A stretch of 33,892 nucleotides of DNA, from assembly GCA_036823295.1 (NCBI GenBank), contig DAISGD010000037.1:1-33892 (forward strand). Direction: 5' to 3'. Each line of letters starts with the position of its first letter. The stretch's first letter is position 1. Positions 8,230 through 15,506 of this stretch are shown piece after piece. A program made the translations under genes and the position numbers. This DNA is from UBA4742 sp002403895. GTDB taxonomy: Bacteria; Actinomycetota; Acidimicrobiia; Acidimicrobiales; Acidimicrobilacustridaceae. Under the pieces are notes generated by a model, which was given only the letters and a program-made list of their open reading frames with translations, was not told where the DNA came from and did not search any database.

Positions 8230-9065
8230 GGTCCGGGTTCGTCACCCTGGTGGGGCGGCCCAACGTGGGCAAGTCCACATTGTTGAACGCGGTGCTCGGC
8301 CGCAAGGTCAGCATCGTGTCGGACAAACCGCAGACCACCCGCACGCAGGTACGCGGTGTGCTCAACCGGCCCGACACGCAGATCGTGTTCGTCGACACGC
8401 CCGGGATCCACAAACCGCGCACGCTGCTCGGCGAGCGTCTCAACAGCTCGGCGACCGGCGCCATCGGCGACGTCGACGTGGTGTGCCTGGTGGTGGACGC
8501 CACCGGAGCCATCGGGCCGGGTGATCGATTCGTCGCGTCGCGGGTACCGGCTGACGCGGTGGTGGTGGTCAACAAGGTCGACGTGGCTTCGCCCACCGAG
8601 GTGCTGGCCCAGCTGGCTCGGGCGGCAGAGCAGCTCGATCTCGGCCAGTACTTCGCCGTCTCGGCCCGCACTGGTGACGGCGTCGAGGATCTGGTGGCCC
8701 ATCTCATCGAGCGACTCCCGGAGGGGCCGCAGTACTACCCCGATGACATGGTCACCGACGTGCCTGAGGCGTTCTGGGTCGCGGAGTTGGTGCGCGAGCA
8801 ACTGCTGGCGGTGGCACGCGACGAGGTCCCTCACTCCATCGCCACGCGGGTGACCGAATGGGAATGGCCACGGATCCGCTGCGAGATCCTGGTCGAGCGC
8901 GACTCGCAGAAGGGCATTGTCATCGGACGCAAAGGGGCGATCCTCAAAGAGGTGGGCATCGCCGTGCGCCAACAGCTCCCACCCGGCGCCTTTCTGGAGC
9001 TGTTCGTAAAGGTGGACAAGGACTGGCAACGCCGACCCAAGGCGCTGGAGCGTCTGGGGTACTGA
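8226..9065 (+). CDS. era: GTPase Era
   Basis: Era is an essential GTPase that binds the 3' end of 16S rRNA and acts in 30S assembly. The 279-aa protein shows G1 GRPNVGKS (10-17), the switch region with TTRTQVRG (37-44), G3 DTPG (57-60), G4 NKVD (116-119) and G5 SAR (about 146-148). The C-terminal KH domain contains GIVIGRKGA (230-238). Length and order are normal. The GTG start overlaps the preceding stop as GTGA. It closes the phoH-ybeY-CNNM-era operon, a sensible grouping because YbeY and Era both act on 16S rRNA maturation. Confidence 0.96.
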   Translation: MRSGFVTLVGRPNVGKSTLLNAVLGRKVSIVSDKPQTTRTQVRGVLNRPDTQIVFVDTPGIHKPRTLLGERLNSSATGAIGDVDVVCLVVDATGAIGPGDRFVASRVPADAVVVVNKVDVASPTEVLAQLARAAEQLDLGQYFAVSARTGDGVEDLVAHLIERLPEGPQYYPDDMVTDVPEAFWVAELVREQLLAVARDEVPHSIATRVTEWEWPRIRCEILVERDSQKGIVIGRKGAILKEVGIAVRQQLPPGAFLELFVKVDKDWQRRPKALERLGY

Positions 9066-9075
9066 CTCAGGCGGA

Positions 9076-9094
9076 GCAGGCCGGTCAGGCCTGC
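9076..9094 (+). terminator. Hairpin after era, candidate terminator without U tract
   Basis: A perfect 7-bp stem (GCAGGCC, 9076-9082, with GGCCTGC, 9088-9094) encloses the loop GGTCA. It begins about 10 nt after the era stop. No T-run follows, which is common in high-GC actinobacteria, so termination is an inference. Confidence 0.4.
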
Positions 9095-9186
9095 CGGGCC
9101 AGGTGCGCGAACATGACCGGGGACCCATCTGGAGGGCGTCGGATGTCGATGAGGTGCCTCGCTTGCGGAACTGAGCTAGGTTTGAC

Positions 9187-9200
9187 GTGATCTTGATCAC
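9187..9200. promoter_or_regulatory. 14-bp palindrome upstream of RHH-like gene, candidate operator
   Basis: GTGATC-TT-GATCAC has perfect 6-bp arms. It lies 35 bp before the ATG at 9235. A possible -10, TAGGTT (9177-9182), would place transcription start inside the palindrome. Small ribbon-helix-helix proteins often repress their own promoters through such sites; that role here is inference. Confidence 0.4.
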
Positions 9201-9234
9201 CAGATCCACGCCGACACTTCCGGGAGCGACCCCA

Positions 9235-9468
9235 ATGGCTGAAGAGCGCCGCGCCATCCATGCCTATCTCAGTGCCGAGAGCCACGACGTCTGGCAGACC
9301 ATCGCCGACGAGGAGGGCATCAGCCTGTCTGGCTTCCTCGAGGCGCTTGCTGCCGATATGGGCGAGCACCCGCCCGAACAAGGCGGGCATCCCCGCTGGG
9401 ACGAAGTGATCCGCCGCGCCCGGCGGGTCGACGCCGCTCGTCGACGCCGCGGCGGCGCAGCCGCCTGA
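9235..9468 (+). CDS. Small ribbon-helix-helix-like protein
   Basis: The 77-aa protein has the order expected for a ribbon-helix-helix DNA-binding fold: a short strand RRAIHAYLS (4-12), a helix ESHDVWQTIADEEG (14-27), and a second helix SLSGFLEALAADMG (29-42), then a basic tail (RRARRVDAARRRRGG). I chose the ATG at 9235 because GGGAG lies 8 nt upstream. The frame is open to a GTG at 9187, which falls in the palindrome. No toxin partner gene follows, so a toxin-antitoxin pair is not supported. The stop codon lies in a 16-bp sequence that is repeated directly 23 bp downstream. Confidence 0.6.
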   Translation: MAEERRAIHAYLSAESHDVWQTIADEEGISLSGFLEALAADMGEHPPEQGGHPRWDEVIRRARRVDAARRRRGGAAA

Positions 9469-9492
9469 TCACTCGGGGCGCAGCCGCCTGAT
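9454..9492. repeat. Direct repeat spanning the RHH-like stop codon
   Basis: GGCGCAGCCGCCTGAT occurs at 9454-9469 and again at 9477-9492. The first copy contains the TGA stop (9466-9468). A hairpin GGCGGC/GCCGCC (9451-9465) overlaps the first copy. It may be a small duplication in the convergent gap before the DinG-like gene. Confidence 0.7.
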
Positions 9493-9536
9493 GGGCGGGC
9501 GCGCCGCGACCTGATCCGCCAGAGCTGAGCCACCGG

Positions 9537-11489
9537 TCAGCTCGGGGTGTCGCGGCCATCGCGGATGGCCCGCAGAAACGTTTCGGCCTCGGCCCGGTCG
9601 CGGGTGCGTCGCATGGGTGGCAGACCCCGCACCAGATCCCACCGGTAGGTGGCGCTGGTGGCGAGACGGGGGTCGAGAACGGCGACCACGCCCCGGTCGG
9701 TCGTCGAGCGGATGAGCCGCCCCGCGCCCTGGGCCAGCATCGTCGCTGCCCGGGGCAGGTCCACCACCCGGAAGGCGTCGGCGCGCGCCCGGTCGCGCCG
9801 TGCCTGCAGGAGCGGCTCGTCGGGACGCGGGAAGGGCAGGCGGTCGATGATGACCAGACTGAGCGACGGACCGGGCACGTCGATGCCCTGCCAGAAGCCC
9901 ATCGTGGCGAACAGGGAGGTTGGTTCGTCCTCACTGAAGCGGGTGATGAGCGCCGGCTTGGGCAGATCGTTCTGGGTCAGAATCGGCCACGGGAGTCGCG
10001 GCCGTAGGGCGTCGGCCGCGGCGTGCATGGCTCGGTAGCTCGTGAACAGGGCCAGGGTGCGCCCGCCGGCGGCGACGACAAGGGCCTCGATCTCGGCGTG
10101 GGATGCGTCCTCGTAGGCCGCGTTGCGGGGGTCGGGGAGATGGGCGGCGCAATAGAGCAGGGCGTGGTGCTCGAAGTCGAATGGGCTGCCGACATCGAGC
10201 TCGTCGAAGGCGCCCGCTTCGAGCCCCAGCCGTTCCCCCAGGGTGGCCGGGATGGTGGCGCTGGTCAGCACTGCGGTCGGCCCGTCCCACAAGGCGTCGC
10301 GCAGCACGTCGGCCACGTCGACGGGAGCCACCCGCAGCACCGGGCTGTCGGCGCTGCCTTCCACCCAGGCCACGTGGGTGGTCGGCACGTTGCTGACGTA
10401 GTCCAGGTCATCGATGAGGGTGCCGGCAGCCTTCAGTGCCCGTTGCCGGCGCGCCCCGACGTCGCCCGGGCCGTCGTCGGGGACGGCGCGCACCAGAGCG
10501 AGCACGGCCTCGACCCGCACCCGGCCGAAGTCGAGGGCGTCGGCGAGGTCGTCGTCCATCACGCCCCGCAGTCGCCGGCCCACCTGCTCGGCGAGCGCAT
10601 CAGAGAGATGGGTGGAGGCCTGCTCGAGGCCGGCCACCGTGGCCGGGTCGGCGAGGATGGCGGCGGTGATCCGGGCCAGGTTGGTGAACCGCCCACCGAA
10701 CAATTCGAGGCCGAACGTGGCCGACACCACGTCTTCGAACTGATGGGCCTCGTCGATGACCACCAGGTCGTGCTCGGGCAGCAGCGCTCCACCGGCTTCG
10801 AGGTTGAGCCCGTAGAGATGGGTGTTGACCACCACCACGTCGGCGGTAGCGGCGGCAGCGCGGGCCTGCTCGGTGAAGCACACCTCACCCCGGGGGCAGT
10901 TGGCCGCGCTGGGGCACTCCCTCGGTCCGACGCTCACGACCGACCAGGCCCGGGGAGACGGTTCGATGTCCAGCTCGGCCCGATCTCCCGTGGACGACGT
11001 GGCGGCCCACTCGGCCAGGCGTCGCACCTCCTCGCTCACCGCCGTGTCCGACGTGCCCTCGAGCGTGCCCTGGGCGACGTCCGTCTCGGCCTCGTGCACC
11101 CGCTGGAGGCACACGTAGTTGGAGCGACCCTTCAGCACCGAGAACGTGAACGGGCGATCCAGGTGCTCGGTCAGGAAGGGCAGGTCCTTTCCCGCCAGCT
11201 GATCCTGGAGGGCCTTGGTGGCGGTGGCGATCACCACCTTCACCCCACTCATGATGGCGGGGACGAGATAGGCCAGCGACTTGCCGGTGCCCGTGCCGGC
11301 CTGCACGATGAGCGGGCGCCGATCGGCGATGGCCCGCCCGACGGCGACGGCCATCTCGGCCTGCCCGGAGCGCTCTTCGCCGCCGGGCAGGGCGCGGGTG
11401 ACCACCTCCAGGGCCGCCCGCACGTTGGCATCGATGCGGCGCTCGGCCGCGGATTTGGCCGGGTCATCGGGGTCATGGGGATCGGCCAT
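9537..11489 (-). CDS. dinG: DinG/YoaA-type ATP-dependent DNA helicase
   Basis: This is a superfamily 2 iron-sulphur helicase related to DinG, YoaA and XPD, which unwinds DNA 5' to 3' in repair. From the ATG at 11489 it is 650 aa. Walker A is AGTGTGKS (64-71) and the DEAH box is DEAH (246-249). Four cysteines between them match the 4Fe-4S site: C127 (NYVC), C192, C198 and C204 (ECPSAANCPRGEVC). The C-terminal helicase motifs include LTSATIP, FTSYRAM and the final QGAGRLIRS. The start is supported by TACGGT on the minus strand (11501-11496) exactly 7 nt upstream, fitting a leaderless mRNA. A GTG at 11513 would lie inside the 47-bp repeat and is less likely. Confidence 0.92.
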   Translation of the reverse strand: MADPHDPDDPAKSAAERRIDANVRAALEVVTRALPGGEERSGQAEMAVAVGRAIADRRPLIVQAGTGTGKSLAYLVPAIMSGVKVVIATATKALQDQLAGKDLPFLTEHLDRPFTFSVLKGRSNYVCLQRVHEAETDVAQGTLEGTSDTAVSEEVRRLAEWAATSSTGDRAELDIEPSPRAWSVVSVGPRECPSAANCPRGEVCFTEQARAAAATADVVVVNTHLYGLNLEAGGALLPEHDLVVIDEAHQFEDVVSATFGLELFGGRFTNLARITAAILADPATVAGLEQASTHLSDALAEQVGRRLRGVMDDDLADALDFGRVRVEAVLALVRAVPDDGPGDVGARRQRALKAAGTLIDDLDYVSNVPTTHVAWVEGSADSPVLRVAPVDVADVLRDALWDGPTAVLTSATIPATLGERLGLEAGAFDELDVGSPFDFEHHALLYCAAHLPDPRNAAYEDASHAEIEALVVAAGGRTLALFTSYRAMHAAADALRPRLPWPILTQNDLPKPALITRFSEDEPTSLFATMGFWQGIDVPGPSLSLVIIDRLPFPRPDEPLLQARRDRARADAFRVVDLPRAATMLAQGAGRLIRSTTDRGVVAVLDPRLATSATYRWDLVRGLPPMRRTRDRAEAETFLRAIRDGRDTPS

Positions 11490-11501
11490 CGGCCGACCGT
11501 A
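11490..11501 (-). promoter_or_regulatory. Predicted -10 box for leaderless dinG transcript
   Basis: TACGGT (11501-11496, minus strand) is followed by six bases and the ATG at 11489. The 47-bp palindromic repeat starts at the very next base upstream and would occupy the spacer and -35 positions. Confidence 0.45.
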
Positions 11502-11548
11502 TCGTTCCTGCACGCAGCCCCCTGACCGGGCGCGCCACGCAGGAACGA
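11502..11548. repeat. 47-bp palindromic dispersed repeat, copy A
   Basis: Perfect 10-bp inverted arms TCGTTCCTGC (11502-11511) and GCAGGAACGA (11539-11548) enclose a 27-bp centre. The centre contains CAGCCCC, three bases, then ACCGGGCGCGC. A second element of the same length and the same internal words lies at 32547-32593. This copy lies between the divergent dinG and uppS genes. Confidence 0.85.
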
Positions 11549-11587
11549 ACCGGCGGAGCGTGCCGCGGGGGCTCCGACGGTGAGCGG

Positions 11588-11600
11588 TAGGGTTCGACGG
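11588..11600 (+). promoter_or_regulatory. Predicted -10 box and leaderless start of uppS
   Basis: TAGGGT (11588-11593) matches TAnnnT. The GTG start at 11600 is exactly the seventh base after it. No Shine-Dalgarno sequence precedes the GTG at normal spacing and no clear -35 is seen. Confidence 0.5.
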
Positions 11601-12331
11601 TGGCCCCCGCTTCGGTTCCCGGCATCGATCCCACGCGGATCCCGACCCATGTGGCCTGCGTCATGGACGGCAACGGCCGGTGGGCGCAGCGCCGAGGGCT
11701 GAAGCGCACCGAGGGCCACGCCGCGGGTGAGGAGGCCCTGTTCGACACCGTCGAGGGCGCGCTCGAGCTCGGCATCAAGTGGCTCACCGTCTACGCCTTC
11801 TCGACCGAGAACTGGAAGCGTCCCACCGACGAAGTCCGCTACCTGATGGGGTTCAACGAGTCGATCCTCACCCGGCGGCGCGACGAGATGCACGAGCGGG
11901 GTGTGCGCATGCGCTTCGTCGGTCGCCGCGACTGGCGGGTGCCCAAGCGCCTCATCAAGCACCAGGACGCATCGGTCGAACTCACCAAGCACGACCGGAC
12001 GATGACGTTCACCATCGCCTTCAACTACGGCGGCCGGGCCGAGATCGTGGATGCGGTGCGGGCACTGGTGGCCGAAGGCACGCCGGCCGACAAGATCGAC
12101 GAGCGGGCCATCCGCCGGCACCTCTATGACCCCGAGATGCCCGACCCCGACCTCATGATCCGCACGTCGGGTGAGTACCGGATCTCCAACTTCCTGCTGT
12201 GGGAGATCGCCTACAGCGAGTTGGTGTTCACCGACGTGCTGTGGCCCGACTTCCGTCGCCAGCACCTTTTCGACGCGGTGTGTGAGTACCAGGACCGAGA
12301 ACGTCGCTTTGGCGGGGTCGACGGGAGCTGA
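11600..12331 (+). CDS. uppS: Isoprenyl transferase (undecaprenyl diphosphate synthase type)
   Basis: The enzyme adds isopentenyl units in cis to an allylic diphosphate, making the polyprenyl carrier for peptidoglycan synthesis. The 243-aa protein has the family signature HVACVMDGNGRWA with catalytic D23. It also has YAFSTENWKRP, FNYGGRAEI, and the C-terminal substrate motif PDLMIRTSGEYRISNFLLWE. Length and motifs are normal. Actinobacteria can carry short-chain and long-chain paralogues, so the product length (decaprenyl or other) is not fixed by the sequence. recO follows 6 nt later, probably in one operon. Confidence 0.94.
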   Translation: MAPASVPGIDPTRIPTHVACVMDGNGRWAQRRGLKRTEGHAAGEEALFDTVEGALELGIKWLTVYAFSTENWKRPTDEVRYLMGFNESILTRRRDEMHERGVRMRFVGRRDWRVPKRLIKHQDASVELTKHDRTMTFTIAFNYGGRAEIVDAVRALVAEGTPADKIDERAIRRHLYDPEMPDPDLMIRTSGEYRISNFLLWEIAYSELVFTDVLWPDFRRQHLFDAVCEYQDRERRFGGVDGS

Positions 12332-12337
12332 TCGGGG

Positions 12338-13051
12338 GTGCTGTATCGCGACGAGGGCATCGTGTTGCGCACCTACAAGCTCGGCGAAGCCGACCGCATC
12401 ATCGTGTTCGTCACCCGGGGTCGGGGCAAGGTCCGCGCCGTGGCCAAGGGCGTGCGCAAGACCAAGAGCAAGTTCGGGTCCCGCCTCGAGCCCATGAGCC
12501 ACGTGGCCCTGCAGCTCTACGAGGGTCGGGAACTCGACATCGTGACCCAGACCGAGTCGATCGATCATTTCCGCGTCATCCGCGACGATCTCGATCGCAT
12601 TGCCCGGGCCTCGGCCATGCTCGAAGCGGTCGACCAGATGGCGCAGGAAGGTGAGGTGAACCCACGGCTCTTCCAGATGTTGCTGGGAGGCTTACGGGCG
12701 CTGGCCGACCACAACGGACCGGTGGTGGTGCCGGCCTTCTTCTGGAAGCTGCTGGCCCTGGAGGGCTACCGGCCCATCCTCGACGCCTGCGCCGAGTGCG
12801 GTTCGGAGGAACCCTTGGTGGCCTTCGACCTCGAGTCAGGCGGCCTGCTGTGCGCCAACGACCGGCGGGGCACCGCCGTCTCACCCGAGGTGGTCGACCT
12901 CCTTCGCCGCATCCTCGGCGGACAGCTGGGGGCCGCGCTCAACGAGCCGGCGTCGGCGACCACCACCGACGTGGAGCACTTGGCCATCCGGGCGATGGAG
13001 CACCATCTGGAGCGACGCCTCAAGTCGGTCACGCTCCTCGATCGGGCCTAG
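12338..13051 (+). CDS. recO: DNA repair protein RecO
   Basis: RecO loads RecA onto single-stranded DNA with RecR and anneals SSB-coated strands. The 237-aa protein has an N-terminal OB-fold (YRDEGIVLRTYKLGEADRIIVFVTRGRGKVRAVAKGVR) and a helical C-terminal domain. Cysteines C151, C154 and C172 (CAECG, LLCAND) lie where many bacterial homologues carry a zinc site; a fourth cysteine is not seen in that stretch. The GTG start is preceded by GGGGG. Its TAG stop shares the bases CTAG (13048-13051) with the stop of the converging RDD gene. Confidence 0.93.
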   Translation: MLYRDEGIVLRTYKLGEADRIIVFVTRGRGKVRAVAKGVRKTKSKFGSRLEPMSHVALQLYEGRELDIVTQTESIDHFRVIRDDLDRIARASAMLEAVDQMAQEGEVNPRLFQMLLGGLRALADHNGPVVVPAFFWKLLALEGYRPILDACAECGSEEPLVAFDLESGGLLCANDRRGTAVSPEVVDLLRRILGGQLGAALNEPASATTTDVEHLAIRAMEHHLERRLKSVTLLDRA

Positions 13052-14049
13052 GAGATCGACCGCCACTGCTGGGTGGCGTCGTCGAACTGCAGCCAGCGCT
13101 GACCGGCCGGGTCCCACTGGATGTAGGCGCCGCGCTGGGGATCCCACTGCGGCTGGGTGGGATCGGGTGCCGGAGCCGGAGCCGGAGCGGAGGTTGGCTC
13201 GGGCGTCCAGTCCGTCACCGGTGGCGTGACCGCAGCCGCTTCCGGGGGCGTCATCGGTGCGTCAATGGCGCCCGGGGCGCCCCATCCAGCCGGGTCGGGT
13301 CCCGGCGTCGGTGCCGGCGCAGTCGGGGGCGGCGTCCAGGCTGGTCCGGCCTGCCCGTACGGTTGGCCAGGTTGCCCATACGGTTGGCCGGGTTGCCCAT
13401 ACGGTTGGCCGGGCTGCCCATACGGTTGACCCGGTTGCCCGTAGGGCTGGTCGGGGTAAATGCCGTAGGGCTGACCGTAGGGACCAGAGGGTGGGGCCTG
13501 CGAAAGACCGGGGACCACGACCGGCTGCCCGGCGTACTGCTTGTCGATCATGAAGCTCTTGGCCGCCATGTCGCCCACGCGGCGGTGGCCCTTGGTGGCG
13601 TTGCTGGTGATGATGCCCACCACCGGGAAGATCCAGCAGCACGGGAGGTAGTCGACGACGCCGGCCAAACTGCGCAGGAACGCGTACCCCACGCCCAGCG
13701 GCCTGCCCTGTTCATTGACCGTGACCAGGCCCATGGCGGCGGTGCCGAGTGTCCGACCGCTCAGTCCTCGCTGGATGACGAAGACGCCGATCATGTAGGT
13801 CAGCCCGATCGCCAGGAGGAGGAGGGCGGTACCGCCGCTCACGTAGCGATCACCGACGTGGGTGCAGACCGCGTCGCCGCCGCAGGCGTTGGTGCCACCG
13901 AATCGCGAGTAGACCGGAGGCGACTGCTTGGAGACGGCGAAGAAGAGCGCCCAGTAGATGATGAGACCCAGGCCGACGTCGACGATGGCGGCGACGTATC
14001 GCTTGGCGATGACGGCGGTGGGATCGGGCTGGACCTGGTAGGTGCTCAC
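13048..14049 (-). CDS. RDD-family membrane protein with Gly-Gln-Pro-Tyr repeats
   Basis: The 333-aa protein starts with an RDD domain (about 12-170) with hydrophobic segments IVDVGLGLIIYWALFFAV and ALLLLAIGLTYMIGVFVI, the motif GRTLGTAAMGLVTV, and a third segment DYLPCCWIFPVVGII. A cytosolic or surface tail follows, made of tandem GQPYGQP heptads, then a Pro/Ala linker. It ends with WDPAGQRWLQFDDATQQWRS, similar to short Trp-rich C-terminal motifs of actinobacterial membrane proteins. RDD proteins are proposed ion exchangers or membrane organisers; a precise role cannot be given. The start is GTG at 14049. It overlaps the recO stop by 4 nt, tail to tail. Confidence 0.8.
   Translation of the reverse strand: MSTYQVQPDPTAVIAKRYVAAIVDVGLGLIIYWALFFAVSKQSPPVYSRFGGTNACGGDAVCTHVGDRYVSGGTALLLLAIGLTYMIGVFVIQRGLSGRTLGTAAMGLVTVNEQGRPLGVGYAFLRSLAGVVDYLPCCWIFPVVGIITSNATKGHRRVGDMAAKSFMIDKQYAGQPVVVPGLSQAPPSGPYGQPYGIYPDQPYGQPGQPYGQPGQPYGQPGQPYGQPGQPYGQAGPAWTPPPTAPAPTPGPDPAGWGAPGAIDAPMTPPEAAAVTPPVTDWTPEPTSAPAPAPAPDPTQPQWDPQRGAYIQWDPAGQRWLQFDDATQQWRSIS
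13354..13437 (-). repeat. Four 21-bp coding tandem repeats
   Basis: Units start at 13354, 13375, 13396 and 13417 with few substitutions; a fifth, degraded unit follows. Each encodes one Gln-Pro-Tyr-Gly heptad of the RDD protein. The near-identity at DNA level suggests recent expansion or gene conversion. Confidence 0.9.
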
Positions 14050-14131
14050 AAGCGGTCATCGTGGCACGACGAGCCGGCGCGTGCCCGGGATACCAGCGGC
14101 GGTGCCGGTCGGGGTCGGTGGGGACGGGCAC

Positions 14132-14146
14132 TACGATGACGAGCCA
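14132..14146 (+). promoter_or_regulatory. Predicted -10 box of glyS
   Basis: TACGAT (14132-14137) lies just upstream of the ATG at 14146. The start codon is nine bases after the box, so the transcript would have at most a 1-2 nt leader. Confidence 0.4.
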
Positions 14147-15501
14147 TGCCTGACGCCGAGAATCCGCCCGACGCCGCTGCGGACGCCGACCGCCCGGAGT
14201 CGGGCCTCATGGACAAGATCGTCAATCTCTCGAAGCGGCGCGGCTTTGTATTCCCATCGGCCGAGATCTACGGCGGTTTCCGCTCGACCTATGACTACGG
14301 CCCCATTGGGGTCCTGCTGCTGCGCAACGTGAAGGACGCCTGGTGGCGCTCGATGGTCCAGTTGCGCGACGACATCGTCGGGCTCGACGCCGCCATTTTG
14401 TCGCCGCCGGCGATCTGGGAGGCCTCCGGCCACCTCAAGAACTTCACCGATCCCCTCGTCGATTGCAAGGTGTGCCAGGAGCGCTTCCGCCTCGACAAGC
14501 TCGACGATCCCGACCTCTGCCCCAGCTGTGGGTCGAAGCAGTCGTTCACCGAAGCCCGGCAGTTCAACCTCATGTTCAAGACCATTGCCGGGCCGGTCGA
14601 AGGGGCCGGTGCCGAGGTCTATCTCCGCCCCGAGACGGCTCAGGGCATGTTCGTGGACTTCACCAACGTCTTGCAGGCCAGCCGTAAGAAGCCGCCGTTC
14701 GGCATTGCCCAGGTGGGCAAGTCGTTCCGCAACGAGATCACGCCCGGCAACTTCGTGTTCCGGACCCGTGAGTTCGAACAGATGGAGATGGAGTTCTTCG
14801 TCCCGCCCGACGAAGCCCCGCAGTGGTACGAGTACTGGTGTGCGGAGCGGTGCCAGTGGTACCTCGACCTGGGGATCCCCGCGGAGAAGCTACGGCTCCG
14901 TCCCCATGACGATGACGAGTTGAGCCACTACTCGAGCGCCACGTCCGACGTGGAGTTCCTGTTCCCCTGGGGATGGGACGAACTCGAGGGCATCGCCAAC
15001 CGAGGCGACTACGACCTCACCCAGCACCAGGAGGCCTCGGGGGAGAAGCTCGACTACTTCGACCAGGCCACCAACACCCGCTATACGCCCCATGTCATCG
15101 AGCCGGCGGCGGGAGCGACCCGCACGATGATGGCCTTCCTGCTGGCTGCCTATGACGAAGAGGACGTGCGAGGCGAGACCCGGGTCGTGCTGCGACTGCA
15201 TCACCGCCTGGCGCCCTACAAGGTGGCGGTGTTGCCGCTCTCGAAGAAGGACACCCTGACCCCCGTGGCTCGCCGGGTGCTGGCCTCGCTCCAACCCCAC
15301 TGGATGACGGACTACGACGAGACCCAGGCCATCGGTCGCCGCTACCGCCGCCAGGACGAGCTGGGCACGCCGTTCTGCGTCACCGTCGACTTCGACTCGC
15401 TCGAGGACGGGGCCGTGACGGTGCGCGAACGCGACTCGATGGAACAGGAACGGGTGCCCATCGTCGAGCTGGTCGACTACCTCCGGCCCCGCCTGGCCTA
15501 G
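14146..15501 (+). CDS. glyS: Glycyl-tRNA synthetase, single-chain class II type
   Basis: The enzyme charges tRNA-Gly in the cytoplasm. The 451-aa protein is the alpha2 form: motif 1 region RRGFVFPSAEIYGGFRSTYDYGP, a zinc-like CKVCQERF...LCPSCG insertion, motif 2 FRNEITPGNFVFRTREFEQMEMEFF, and motif 3 region GATRTMMAFLLAAYDEE. The C-terminal anticodon-binding domain begins near LAPYKVAVLPLSKK. Length is typical. The first 20 residues are acidic and Pro/Asp-rich, as an actinobacterial extension. The PPDK-like gene begins 5 nt after the stop. Confidence 0.96.
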   Translation: MPDAENPPDAAADADRPESGLMDKIVNLSKRRGFVFPSAEIYGGFRSTYDYGPIGVLLLRNVKDAWWRSMVQLRDDIVGLDAAILSPPAIWEASGHLKNFTDPLVDCKVCQERFRLDKLDDPDLCPSCGSKQSFTEARQFNLMFKTIAGPVEGAGAEVYLRPETAQGMFVDFTNVLQASRKKPPFGIAQVGKSFRNEITPGNFVFRTREFEQMEMEFFVPPDEAPQWYEYWCAERCQWYLDLGIPAEKLRLRPHDDDELSHYSSATSDVEFLFPWGWDELEGIANRGDYDLTQHQEASGEKLDYFDQATNTRYTPHVIEPAAGATRTMMAFLLAAYDEEDVRGETRVVLRLHHRLAPYKVAVLPLSKKDTLTPVARRVLASLQPHWMTDYDETQAIGRRYRRQDELGTPFCVTVDFDSLEDGAVTVRERDSMEQERVPIVELVDYLRPRLA

Positions 15502-15506
15502 GCATC

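Noticed and set aside
9235..9468. A toxin-antitoxin module
   Set aside because: No toxin-like gene lies next to the RHH-like gene; the neighbours are era and a convergent helicase.
10023..11525. A 500-codon plus-strand frame opposite dinG
   Set aside because: It is a GC-rich antisense shadow; the minus strand carries all helicase and iron-sulphur motifs.
13354..13437. Regular 21-bp repeats considered as a CRISPR array
   Set aside because: The units are contiguous with no spacers and encode heptads of an RDD membrane protein.
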